DNA of 64,000 nucleotides from the NCBI GenBank assembly GCA_964035545.1, contig OZ037768.1, positions 14,570,175-14,634,174 on the forward strand. Direction: 5' to 3'. The translations under genes and the position numbers were made by a program. Below, piece by piece: positions 13,250-26,460 of the stretch. The stretch is from Bugula neritina. Lineage: Eukaryota > Bryozoa > Gymnolaemata > Cheilostomatida > Bugulidae. The notes below the pieces were generated by a model. That model had not been told where the DNA came from. It was given only the letters and a program-made list of their open reading frames with translations, and searched no databases. Position 1 is the first letter of the stretch. Every line of letters starts with the position of its first letter.

Positions 13250-14640
13250 TAACCTACTGAAATATACTGTAAAACATTGAAATATTATACTGCAACAAAC
13301 TGAAACACACTGCAACACACTAAAGTATACTGTAACATACAAAAATTTACTGTAACATACTGAAACATGCCGCAGAATTTATAATATACTGCAACAGATT
13401 GAAATATACTGCACCATACTGAAATATGCTGTAGCATACTGAAATACACTGCAACACACTGAAGTATACTGTAATATACAGAAATGTACTGTAAAATACT
13501 GAAATATACTTCAACATACTGAAATATACCGAAAAATGTTGAAACATACTGAAATACACTGTAACATACTGAAATACACTGCAACACATTGGAATATACT
13601 GCAACATACCGAAATATATGGTAACCTACTGAAATATGACAAACTACTGAAATATACTGCAACATACTGCAACATAACGAAATATACTGCAACATACTGA
13701 AAGATACTGCAACATACTGGATTATACTGTGGCCTACTGAATCACATTGTAACATTTTGAAATATGATGTAACACACTGAAACATACTGCGACATACTGA
13801 AAATTACCGGAACATACTGGAATAAACAGAGACACGCTAAAATTTTATGCAACATACTGAAAGATGCTGCAATATACCGAAGTATACTGTAACATATTGA
13901 AATATGCTGTAGCATACTGAACTACACTGCAACATACTGCACCCTACTGAAGTACACTGCAAAACTTTGAAATATATTGCAACATACCGAAATATATGGT
14001 AACCTACTGAAATATGTTGCAAACCACTGAAACATACTGCAACATACTGCAACAAAATGAAATATACTGTAACACACTGAAAAATACTGCAAAATACTGA
14101 AATATACTGTAACATACTAAAACATACTGCGACATACTGAAATATAATACAACATACTGAATTACACTCCAACATACTGCAACATACTGAAATACTCTGT
14201 AACATACTGAAATACACTGCAACTCACTGAAACCTATTGAAATGTACTGTAACATACTGAAATACACTGCAACATACTGCAAAATGCTGAAATACACTGT
14301 AACATTTTGAAATACACTGCAAAACATTGAAATATACCGCAACATACCGAAATATATGGTAACCTACTGAAATATACTGTAACACATTGAAATATTATAC
14401 TGCAACAAACTGAAACACACTGCAACACACTAAAGTATACTGTAACATACAAAAATTTCTTGTAACATACTGAAACATGCTGCAGCATTTATAATATACT
14501 GCAACACATTGAAATAGACTGCAACATACTGAAATACACTGCAACACATTGGAATATACTGCAACATACCGAAATATATGGTAACCTACTGAAATATGTT
14601 ACAAACTTCTGAAACATACTGCAACATACTGCAACATAAT
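13250..14640 (+). repeat. Block matching 26.69-28.08 kb (offset 13,443)
   Basis: The CATACAAAAATTTACTG, GGATTATACTGTGGCC, ACCGGAACATACTGG and GAAACATGCTGCAGCATTTA landmarks all recur 13,443 bp downstream in the same order. The block carries the 12-bp palindrome ATGCTGCAGCAT at 14,477-14,488. A related copy lies 3,435 bp downstream at 16.68-17.3 kb in the other subfamily. Confidence 0.72.
14477..14488. repeat. 12-bp perfect palindrome ATGCTGCAGCAT, copy 1 of 10
   Basis: A perfect palindrome containing CTGCAG, always followed by TTATAATATAC. Other copies: 23,946-23,957, 25,251-25,262, 27,920-27,931, 29,100-29,111, 34,547-34,558, 37,682-37,693, 38,862-38,873, 45,373-45,384 and 46,553-46,564. 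A sister subfamily has ATGCCGCAGCAT with one base different and no palindrome (for example near 2,463, 13,370, 26,810 and 30,170). Confidence 0.85.
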
Positions 14641-15660
14641 CAAATATACTGCCATATACTGAAAGATACTGCAACATACTGCAACATACTGAAATACACT
14701 GTAACATACTGAAATACACTGTAACACATTGGAATATACTGCAACATACCAAAATATATGGTAACCTACTGAAATATGTTGCAAACTACTGAAATATACT
14801 GCAACATACTGCAACATAATGAAATATACTGCAACAAACTGAAAGATACTGCAACATACTGAATTATACTGTGGCCTACTGAAACACATTGTAACATTTT
14901 GAAATATGATGTAATACACCGAAACATAGTGCAACATACTGAAATTTACTGGAACATACTGGAATAAACTGTGACACACTAAATTATTATGCAACAGACT
15001 GAAAAACACCGCAACATACTGAAATATACTGAGACACAATGAAACATACTGCAACATACTGAAATAGGCCGCAGCATACTGAAATACACTGCAACACACT
15101 GAAGTATACTGTAATACACAGATATGTACTGTCCTATACTGAAATACACTGCAACTTACTGAAATACACTGTAACATACTGAATTACACTGCAACACACT
15201 GAAGTAAACTGTAATATACAGTAATGTACTGTAAAATACTGAAATATACTGCAACATACTGAAAGATATGGTAACCTACTGAAATATGTTACAAACTACC
15301 GAACAATACTTCAAAATACTGAAATATACATAAAAATATTTATTTATACTGAAATACACTGTAACAAACTGAAATACACTGTAACATATTGAAATACACT
15401 GCAACACATTGAAATATACCGCAACATACCGAAATACTCTGCATCACACTGAAGTATACTGTAATATACAGAAATGTATTGTAACACGCTGAAACATGCA
15501 GCAACATACTGAAATATACTGCAACCCATTGAAGTAAACCGCAACATACTGAAATATGCTGTGGAATACTGAAATACACTGCTAGACACTGAAGTATACT
15601 GTAATATACAGAAATGTACTGTAACATACTGAAATGTACGGCGACATACTGCAACATACT
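14640..15660 (+). repeat. Block matching 25.43-26.44 kb (offset about 10,780)
   Basis: Sequence from the CATAATCAAATATACTGCC landmark through TACTGTCCTATACTG and CTGCATCACA (15,439) parallels 25.4-26.4 kb. The offset is 10,789 bp, falling to about 10,777 after a small indel. It includes the inverted repeat TACAGTA-ATG-TACTGTA at 15,217-15,233. Right of about 15,650 the two diverge. Confidence 0.65.
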
Positions 15661-16310
15661 GCAACATACTGAAATACTCTGTAACATACTGAAATACACT
15701 GCAACACACTGAAACCTATTGAAATGTACTGTAACATATTGAAATACACTGCAACATACTGCAAAATGCGGAAATAAACTGTAACATTTTGAAATACACT
15801 GCAAAACATTAAAATATACCGCAACATACCGAAATATATGGTAACCCACTGAAATATACTGTAACACATTGAAATATTATACTGCAACAAACTGAAACAC
15901 ACTGCAACACACTAAAGTATACTGTAACATACAAAAATTTCCTGTAACATACTGAAACATGCCGCAGCATTTATAATATACTGCAACACATTGAAATATA
16001 CTGCAACATACTGAAATGTGCTGTAGCATACTGAAATACACTGCAACACACTGAAGTATACTGTAATATACAGAAATGTACTAGAAAACCCTGAAATATA
16101 TTTCAACATACTGAAAACTACCTAAAAACATTGAAACATACTGAAATACACTGTAACATACGGAATTACACTGCAACATACTGAAATACACTGTAACGTA
16201 GTGAAATACACTGCAACACATTGAAATATACTGCAACATACCGAAGTATATGTTAACCTACTGAAATATGTTGCAAACCACTGAAACATACTGCAACATA
16301 CTGCAACAAA
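15660..16310 (+). repeat. Block matching 0.73-1.4 kb (offset 14,930)
   Basis: The run from about 15,800 to 16,120, including AAAAATTTCCTGTAAC, CATTTATAATATAC and CTAGAAAACCCTG, matches 870-1,190 with a 14,930-bp offset. This differs from the neighbouring 14,340-bp offset, so the two homologies were joined by separate events. Confidence 0.65.
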
Positions 16311-19300
16311 AAAGAAATATACTGTAACACACTGAAACATACTGCAAATTACTGAAATATACTGTAACATACTAAACCATACTGCGACATACTGAAATAT
16401 AATACAACATACTGAATTACACTGCAACATACTGAAATAAACTTCAACATACTGAAATATACCTAAAAATATTGGAACATATTGAAATACCCTGTAAGAT
16501 ACTGAAATACACTGCAACACATTGGAATATACTGCAACATACCAAAAAAGATGGTAACCTACTGAAATATGTTACAAACTACTGAAACATACTGCAACAT
16601 ACTGCAACATACTGAAACATACGGCAACATACTGAAATATACTGTGAGACAATGAAATATACTGCAACATACTGAAATATATGGTAACCTACTGAAATAT
16701 ACTGTAACACATTGAAATATTATACTGCAACAAACTGAAACACACTGCAACACACTAAAGTATACTGTAACATACAAAAATTTACTGTAACATACTGAAA
16801 CATGCCGCAGCATTTATAATACACTGCAACAGATTGAAATATACTGCACCATACTGAAATATGCTGTAGCATAATGAAATACACTGCAACACACTGAAGT
16901 ATACTGTAATATACAGAAATGTATTGTAAAATACTGAAATATACTTCAACATACTGAAATATACCTAAAAATGTTGAAACATACTGAAATACAGTGTAAC
17001 ATACTGAAATACACTGCAACACATTGGAATATACTGCAACATACCGAAATATATGGTAACCTACTGAAATATGACAAACTACTGAAATATACTGCAACAT
17101 ACTGCAACATAATGAAATATACTGCAACATACTGAAAGATACTGCAACATACTGGATTATACTGTGGCCTACTGAATCACATTGTAACATTTTGAAAAAT
17201 GATGTAACACACTGAAACATACTGCGACATACTGAAAATTACCGGAACATACTGGAATAAACAGAGACACGCTAAAGTTTTATGCAACATACTGAAAGAT
17301 ACTGCAATATACCGAAGTATACTGGAACATATGGAAATATGCTGTAGCATACTGAACTACACTGCAACATACTGCACCCTACTGAAGTACACTGCAAAAC
17401 TTTGAAATATACTGCAACATACCGAAATATATGGTAACCTACTGAAATATGTTGCAAACCACTGAAACATACTGCAACATACTGCAACAAAATGAAATAT
17501 ACTGTAACACACTGAAACATACTGCAAAATACTGAAATATACTGTAACATACTAAAGCATACTGCGACATACTGAAATATAATACAACATACTGAATTAC
17601 ACTCCAACATACTGAAATAAACCTCAACATACCTTAATATACCTAAAAACAATGAAACCTATTGAAATACACTGTAAGATACTGAAATACACTGCAACAC
17701 ATCAAAATATACTGCAACATACCAAAAAATATGGTAACCTACTGAAATATGTTACAAACTACTGAAACATACTGCAACATACTGCAACATAATGAAATAT
17801 ACTGCAACATACTGAAAGATACTGCAACATACTGTAACTAACTAAAATACACTGTAACATACTGAAATATACTGCAACATACTGAAATATACTGCAAGAT
17901 ACTGCAACATACTGAAATACATTGTAAGAGACTGAAATACACTGCAACATACTGCATTATACTGCAACATACTGCAACATATTGAAATACAATGTAACAT
18001 ATTGAAACACACTGCAACACATTGAAATATACTGAAACATACTGAAACATACGGCATCATACTGAAATATACTGCGACACATTGAAAAATACTGCAACAT
18101 ACTGTAATATGCTGTAGCATACTGAAATACACTGCAACACACTGAAATATACTGTAATATACAGAATATTACTGTAACATACTAAAACATGCGACAACAT
18201 ATTGAAATATAATGCAACACATTGAAATATACTGCAACATGCCGAAATATATGGTAACCTACTGAAATATGTTGCAAACTACCGAAACATACTGCAACAT
18301 CCTGCAACAAAACGAAATAGACTGTAATACACTGAAACATACTGCAAAATACTGAAATTAACTGTAACATACTAAGACATACTGCAACATACTGATATAT
18401 AATGCAACAAATTGAAATTTACTGCAATATACAAAATACACTGCAACACACTGCAACATACTGAAAAATACTGTATCATATTGAAATACACTGTAACATA
18501 TTGAAAAACACTGCAACACATTGAAATACACTGCAACATACTGCAACATACTGTAATACACTGTAACATCTTGAAATACACTGCAACATACTGAAATACA
18601 CTGTAACATGTTGAAAAACACTGATACACATTGAAGTATACCGCAACGTACTGAAATATGCTGTGGCATACTGAAATACACTGCTAGACACTGAAGTATA
18701 CTGTTATATACAGTAATGTACTGTGAAATACTGAAATATACTGCAACATACTGAAATATATGGTAACCTACTGAAATATGTTACAAACTACCGAAATATA
18801 CTTCAAAATACTGAAATATACCTAAAAAAATTGAAATGTACTGAAATACACTGTAACATACTGAAATACACTGTAACATCTTGGAATACACTGCAACACA
18901 TTGAAATACACCGCAACATACCGAAGTATATGGTAGCCTACTGAAATATACTGTAACACATTGAAATATACTGCAACATACTGAAATACACTGCAACACA
19001 CTAAAGTATACTGTAATAAACAGAAATGTGCTGTAACATACTGAAACGTGCAGCAACATATTGAAATATACTGCAACATACTGAAATGTGCTGTAGCATA
19101 CTAAAATACACTGCAACACACTAAACTATACTGTAAAATACAGAAATGTACTGTAAAATACTGATATACACTGTAACACATTGGAATATACTGCAACATA
19201 CCAAAATATATGGTAACCTACTGAAATATGTTGCAAACTACTGAAATATACTGCAACATACTGCAACATAATGAAATATACTGCAACAAACTGAAAGATA

Positions 19301-20657
19301 CTGCAACATACTGAATTATACTGTGGCCTACTGAAACACATTGTAAAATTTTGAAATATGATGTAATACGCCGAAACATAGTGCAACATACTGAAATTTA
19401 CCGGAACATACTGGAATAAACTGTGACACACTAAATTATTATGCAACAGACTGAAAGACACCGCAACATACTGAAATATACTGAGACACAATGAAATATA
19501 CTGCAACATACTGAAATAGGCCGCAGCATACTGAAATACACTGCAACACACAGAAGTATACTGTAATACACAGACATGTACTGTCCCATACTGAAACATA
19601 CGTCAACATACTGAAATGTACTGCAACATACTGAAATATACTGCAACTTACTGAAATACACTGCAACATACTGAATTACACGGCAACACACTGAAGTAAA
19701 CTGTAATATACAGTAATGTACTGTAAAATACTGAAATATACTGCAACATACTGAAATATATGGTAACCTACTGAAATATGTTACAAACTACCGAAGTATA
19801 CTTCAAAATACTGAAATATACCTAAAAATATTGAAATATACTGAAATACACAGTAACATACTGAAATACACTGTAACATATTGAAATACACTGCAACACA
19901 TTGAAATATAGCGCAACATACCGAAATACTCTGCATCACACTGAAGTATATTGTAATATACAGAAATGTATTGTAACACGCTGAAACATGCAGCAACATA
20001 CTGAAATATACTGCAAAACATTGAACTGTACTGCAACATTCTGAAATATGCTGTGGCATACTGAAATACACTGCTAGACACTGAAGTATACTGTAATATA
20101 CAGAAATGTATTGTAACACGCTGAAACATGCAGCAACATACTGAAATATACTGCAAAACATTGAACTATACCGCAACATACTGAAATATGCTGAGGCATA
20201 CTGAAATACACTGCTAGACACTGAAGTATACTGTAATATACAGAAATGTACTGTAACATACTGAAAAGTACGGCGACATACTGAAATGTACTGCAACATA
20301 CTGAAATACACCGAAACAAACTGAATATATGGTAACCTAACAAAATATGTTGCAAACTACTAAAATATACTGAAAGTCACCAACAAATATCGCAACTGTG
20401 CAACATAATGGAATATACGGCAAAAACACTGGAATATACTGCAACAACCTAAGAGATACTGCAAAATACTGCGACATACTGAAATACACTGTAACATACG
20501 GAATTACACTGCAACATACTGCAACATACTGAAATACACCATAACATAGTGAAATATACTGCAACACATTGAAATATACTGCAATATACCGAAGTCTATG
20601 TTAACATACTGAAATATGTTGCAAACCACTGAAACATACTGCAACATACTGCAACAA
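16310..20657 (+). repeat. 4,348-bp tandem higher-order repeat, unit 1
   Basis: GCAACAAAAAAGAAATAT at 16,303 recurs at 20,651, giving a 4,348-bp period. From about 16,660 to 20,640 this unit is also the 14,340-bp-displaced copy of 2.32-6.3 kb, whereas its first 350 bp are not. The junction with the next unit lies in a shared stretch at about 20,603-20,655. There the sequence switches from the TCTATGTTAACATACTG form of the 6.25-kb locus to the downstream form of the 16.3-kb locus. Confidence 0.87.
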
Positions 20658-23600
20658 AAAAGAAATATACTGTAACACACTGAAACATACTGCAAAATAC
20701 TGAAATATACTGTAACATACTAAACCATACTGCGACATACTGAAATATAATACAACATACTGAATTACACTGCAACATACTGAAATAAACTTCAACATAC
20801 TGAAATATACCTAAAAATATTGGAACATATTGAAATACCCTGTAAGATACTGAAATACACTGCAACACATTGGAATATACTGCAACATACCAAAAAACAT
20901 GGTAACCTACTGAAATATGTTACAAACTACTGAAACATACTGCAACATACTGCAACATACTGAAACATACGGCAACATACTGAAATATACTGTGAGACAA
21001 TGAAATATACTGCAACATACTGAAATATATGGTAACCTACTGAAATATACTGTAACACATTGAAATATTATACTGCAACAAACTGAAACACACTGCAACA
21101 CACTAAAGTATACTGTAACATACAAAAATTTACTGTAACATACTGAAACATGCCGCAGCATTTATAATACACTGCAACAGATTGAAATATACTGCACCAT
21201 ACTGAAATATGCTGTAGCATAATGAAATACACTGCAACACACTGAAGTATACTGTAATATACAGAAATGTATTGTAAAATACTGAAATATACTTCAACAT
21301 ACTGAAATATACCTAAAAATGTTGAAACATACTGAAATACACTGTAACATACTGAAATACACTGCAACACATTGGAATATACTGCAACATACCGAAATAT
21401 ATGGTAACCTACTGAAATATGACAAACTACTGAAATATACTGCAACATACTGCAACATAATGAAATATACTGCAACATACTGAAAGATACTGCAACATAC
21501 TGGATTATACTGTGGCCTACTGAATCACATTGTAACATTTTGAAAAATGATGTAACACACTGAAACATACTGCGACATACTGAAAATTACCGGAACATAC
21601 TGGAATAAACAGAGACACGCTAAAATTTTATGCAACATACTGAAAGATACTGCAATATACCGAAGTATACTGGAACATATTGAAATATGCTGTAGCATAC
21701 TGAACTACACTGCAACATACTGCACCCTACTGAAGTACACTGCAAAACTTTGAAATATACTGCAACATACCGAAATATATGGTAACCTACTGAAATATGT
21801 TGCAAACCACTGAAACATACTGCAACATACTGCAACAAAATGAAATATACTGTAACACACTGAAACATACTGCAAAATACTGAAATATACTGTAACATAC
21901 TAAAGCATACTGCGACATACTGAAATATAATACAACATACTGAATTACACTCCAACATACTGAAATAAACCTCAACATACCTTAATATACCTAAAAACAA
22001 TGAAACCTATTGAAATACACTGTAAGATACTGAAATACACTGCAACACATTAAAATATACTGCAACATACCAAAAAATATGGTAACCTACTGAAATATGT
22101 TACAAACTACTGAAACATACTGCAACATACTGCAACATAATGAAATATACTGCAACATACTGAAAGATACTGCAACATACTGTAACTAACTAAAATACAC
22201 TGTAACATACTGAAATATACTGCAACATACTGAAATATACTGCAAGATACTGCAACATACTGAAATACATTGTAAGAGACTGAAATACACTGCAACATAC
22301 TGCATTATACTGCAACATACTGCAACATATTGAAATACAATGTAACATATTGAAACACACTGCAACACATTGAAATATACTGAAACATACTGAAACATAC
22401 GGCATCATACTGAAATATACTGCGACACATTGAAAAATACTGCAACATACTGTAATATGCTGTAGCATACTGAAATACACTGCAACACACTGAAATATAC
22501 TGTAATATACAGAATATTACTGTAACATACTAAAACATGCGACAACATATTGAAATATAATGCAACACATTGAAATATACTGCAACATGCCGAAATATAT
22601 GGTAACCTACTGAAATATGTTGCAAACTACCGAAACATACTGCAACATCCTGCAACAAAACGAAATAGACTGTAATACACTGAAACATACTGCAAAATAC
22701 TGAAATTAACTGTAACATACTAAGACATACTGCAACATACTGATATATAATGCAACAAATTGAAATTTACTGCAATATACAAAATACACTGCAACACACT
22801 GCAACATACTGAAAAATACTGTATCATATTGAAATACACTGTAACATATTGAAAAACACTGCAACACATTGAAATACACTGCAACATACTGCAACATACT
22901 GTAATACACTGTAACATCTTGAAATACACTGCAACATACTGAAATACACCGTAACATGTTGAAAAACACTGATACACATTGAAGTATACCGCAACGTACT
23001 GAAATATGCTGTGGCATACTGAAATACACTGCTAGACACTGAAGTATACTGTTATATACAGTAATGTACTGTAAAATACTGAAATATACTGCAACATACT
23101 GAAATATATGGTAACCTACTGAAATATGTTACAAACTACCGAAATATACTTCAAAATACTGAAATATACCTAAAAAAATTGAAATGTACTGAAATACACT
23201 GTAACATACTGAAATACACTGTAACATCTTGGAATACACTGCAACACATTGAAATACACCGCAACATACCGAAGTATATGGTAGCCTACTGAAATATACT
23301 GTAACACATTGAAATATACTGCAACATACTGAAATACACTGCAACACACTAAAGTATACTGTAATAAACAGAAATGTGCTGTAACATACTGAAACGTGCA
23401 GCAACATATTGAAATATACTGCAACATACTGAAATGTGCTGTAGCATACTAAAATACACTGCAACACACTAAACTATACTGTAAAATACAGAAATGTACT
23501 GTAAAATACTGATATACACTGTAACACATTGGAATATACTGCAACATACCAAAATATATGGTAACCTACTGAAATATGTTGCAAACTACTGAAATATACT

Positions 23601-23913
23601 GCAACATACTGCAACATAATGAAATATACTGCAACAAACTGAAAGATACTGCAACATACTGAATTATACTGTGGCCTACTGAAACACATTGTAAAATTTT
23701 GAAATATGATGTAATACGCCGAAACATAGTGCAACATACTGAAATTTACCGGAACATACTGGAATAAACTGTGACACACTAAATTATTATGCAACAGACT
23801 GAAAGACACCGCAACATACTGAAATATACTGAGACACAATGAAATATACTGCAACATACTGAAATAGGCCGCAGCATACTGAAATACACTGCAACACACA
23901 GAAGTATACTGTA
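20658..23913 (+). repeat. 4,348-bp tandem higher-order repeat, unit 2 (truncated)
   Basis: Matches 16,310-19,565 at a constant offset of 4,348 bp with very few differences, sharing private variants with unit 1 such as GCAACGTACTG near 22,992. It stops at about 23,913: after CACACAGAAGTATACTGTAA, unit 1 continues TACACAGACATG while this copy continues CATACAAAAGTTTC. About 1.1 kb of the full unit is therefore missing. Confidence 0.87.
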
Positions 23914-24330
23914 ACATACAAAAGTTTCTTGTAACTTACTGAAACATGCTGCAGCATTTATAATATACTGCAACACATTGAAACAGACTGCAACATACTG
24001 AAATACACTGCAACACATTGGAATATACTGCAACATACCGAAATATATGGTAACCTACTGAAATATGTTACAAACTTCTGAAACATACTGCAACATACCG
24101 CAACATAATCAAATATACTGCCACATACTGAAAGATACTGCAACATACCAAAATACGCCGCAGCATACTGAAATACACTGCAACACACTGAAGTATACTG
24201 TAATACACAGATATGTACTGTCCTATACTGAAATACACTGCAACTTACTGAAATACACTGTAACATACTGAATTACACTGCAACACACCGGAGTAAACTG
24301 TAATATACAGTAATGTACTGTAAAATACTG
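23914..24330 (+). repeat. PstI-palindrome module, also at 29.06, 38.82 and 46.51 kb
   Basis: Begins TACAAAAGTTTCTTGTAAC, then the palindrome ATGCTGCAGCAT (23,946-23,957) and TTATAATATAC, and continues through ATACTGCCACATACTG and TACTGTCCTATACTG to ACACACCGGAGTAAACTG. Near-identical modules start at about 29,065, 38,835 and 46,525; close relatives with ACAACAATTTCTTG or a variant start at 27,890, 34,520, 37,650 and 45,340. Here the upstream part has been replaced by the truncated 4,348-bp unit. Confidence 0.8.
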
Positions 24331-25430
24331 GAATATACTGCAACATACCGAAATATATAGTAACCTACTGAAATATGTTTCAAACTACTGAAATATACAG
24401 CAACATACTGAAATACACCGTAACATACTGAACTCCACTGCAACGTTCTGAAATACACTGTAACACATTGAAATACACTGCAACACATTGAAATATACTG
24501 AAATACATTGTAAGATACTGAAATACACTGCAACATACTGCAACATTAGGAAATATATGGTAACCTACTGAAATACGTTGCAAAAGACTGAAATATACTG
24601 TAACATATTAAGACATACTACAACATACTGAAATATGATGCAACATACTGAAATATACTGCAACATACTGCAACATACTGAAATACTCGGTAACATACTG
24701 AAATACACTGCAACACACTGAAACCTATTGAAATGTACTGTAACATTTTGAAATACACTGCAAAACATTAAAATATACCGCAACTCACTGAAATATATGG
24801 TAACCTACTGAAATATACTGTAACACATTGAAATATTATACTGCAACAAACTGAAACACACTGCAACACACTAAAGTATACTGTAACATACAAAAACATA
24901 CTGCGACATACTGAAACATAATACAACATACTGAATTACACTCCAACATACTGCAACATACTGAAATACTCTGTAACATACTGAAATACACTGCAACACA
25001 CTCAAACCTATTGAAATGTACTGTAACATATTGAAATACACTGCAACAAACTGCAAAATGCTGAAATACACTGTAACATTTTAAAATACACTGCAAAACA
25101 TTAAAATATACCGCAACATACCGAAATATATGGTAACCTACTGAAATATACTGTAACACATTGAAATATTATACTGCAACAAACTGAAACACACTGCAAC
25201 ACACTAAAGTATACTGTAACATACAAAAATTTTTTGTAACATACTGAAACATGCTGCAGCATTTATAATAATATACTGCAACACATTGAAATAGACTGCA
25301 ACATACTGAAATACACTGCAACACATTGGAATATACTGCAACATACCGAAATATATGGTAACCTACTGAAATATGTTACAAACTTCTGAAACATACTTCA
25401 ACATACTGCAACATGATCAAATATACTGCC
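24330..25430 (+). repeat. Segment related to the 10.4-10.75 and 12.4-12.8 kb region
   Basis: CATTAGGAAATATATGGTAAC near 24,543 and the next ~250 bp match 10,502 and 12,534. The 24,840-25,260 part resembles 13,280-14,480 but with pieces removed. Only decamer repeat with register slips is present, and no gene is seen. Confidence 0.6.
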
Positions 25431-26460
25431 ACATACTGAAAGATACTGCAACATACTGCAACATACTGAAATACACTGTAACATACTGAATTACACTGTA
25501 ACACATTGGAATATACTGCAACACACCAAAATATATGGTAACCTACTGAAATATGTTGCAAACTACTGAAATATACTGCAACATACTGCAACATAATGAA
25601 ATATACTGCAACAAACTGAAAGATACTGCAACACACTGAATTATACTGTGGCCTACTGAAACACATTGTAACATTTTGAAATATGATGTAATACACCGAA
25701 ACATAGTGCAACATACTGAAATTTACCGGAACATACTGGAATAAACTGTGACACACTAAATTATTATGCAACAGACTGAAAGACACCGCAACACACTGAA
25801 ATATACTGAGACACAATGAAACATACTGCAACATACTGAAATAGGCCGCAGCATACTGAAATACACTGCAACACATTGAAGTATACTGTAATACACAGAT
25901 ATGTACTGTCCTATACTGAAATATACTGCAACATACTGAAATACACCGTAACATACTGAAACACACTGCAACATACCGGAGTAAACTGTAATATACAGTA
26001 ATGTACTGTAAAATACTGAAATATACTGCAACATACTGAAAGATACGGTAACCTACTGAAATATGTTACAAACTACCGAACAATACTTCAAAATACTGAA
26101 ATATACATAAAAATATTTAATTATACTGAAATACACTGTAACAAACTGAAATACACTGTAACATATTGAAATACACTGCAACACATTGAAATATACCGCA
26201 ACATACCGAAATACTCTGCATCACACTGAAGTATACTGTAATATACAGAAATGTATTGTAACACGCTGAAACATGCAGCAACATACTGAAATATACTGCA
26301 ACACATTGAAGTATACCGCAACATACTGAAATATGCTGTGGCATACTGAAATACACTGCTAGACACTGAAGTATACTGTAATATACAGAAATGTACTGTA
26401 ACATACTGAAATGTACGGCGACATACTGAAATGTACTGCAACATACTGAAATACACCGAA
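25430..26460 (+). repeat. Block paired with 14.64-15.66 kb
   Basis: Carries CATGATCAAATATACTGCC, TACTGTCCTATACTG, CTGCATCACA (26,216) and CTGCTAGACA (26,356, 140 bp later). The last 300 bp form part of the copy of window positions 1-595. Copies of the later part recur at 28.4, 32.5, 35.65, 38.17, 43.63 and 45.87 kb, making this one of the most repeated modules in the middle region. Confidence 0.7.

Noticed and set aside
14477-14500. ATGCTGCAGCAT followed by TTATAATATAC as a promoter (TATA-like)
   Set aside because: The AT-rich string is present in every copy of the module with no downstream gene, so there is no basis for a promoter call.
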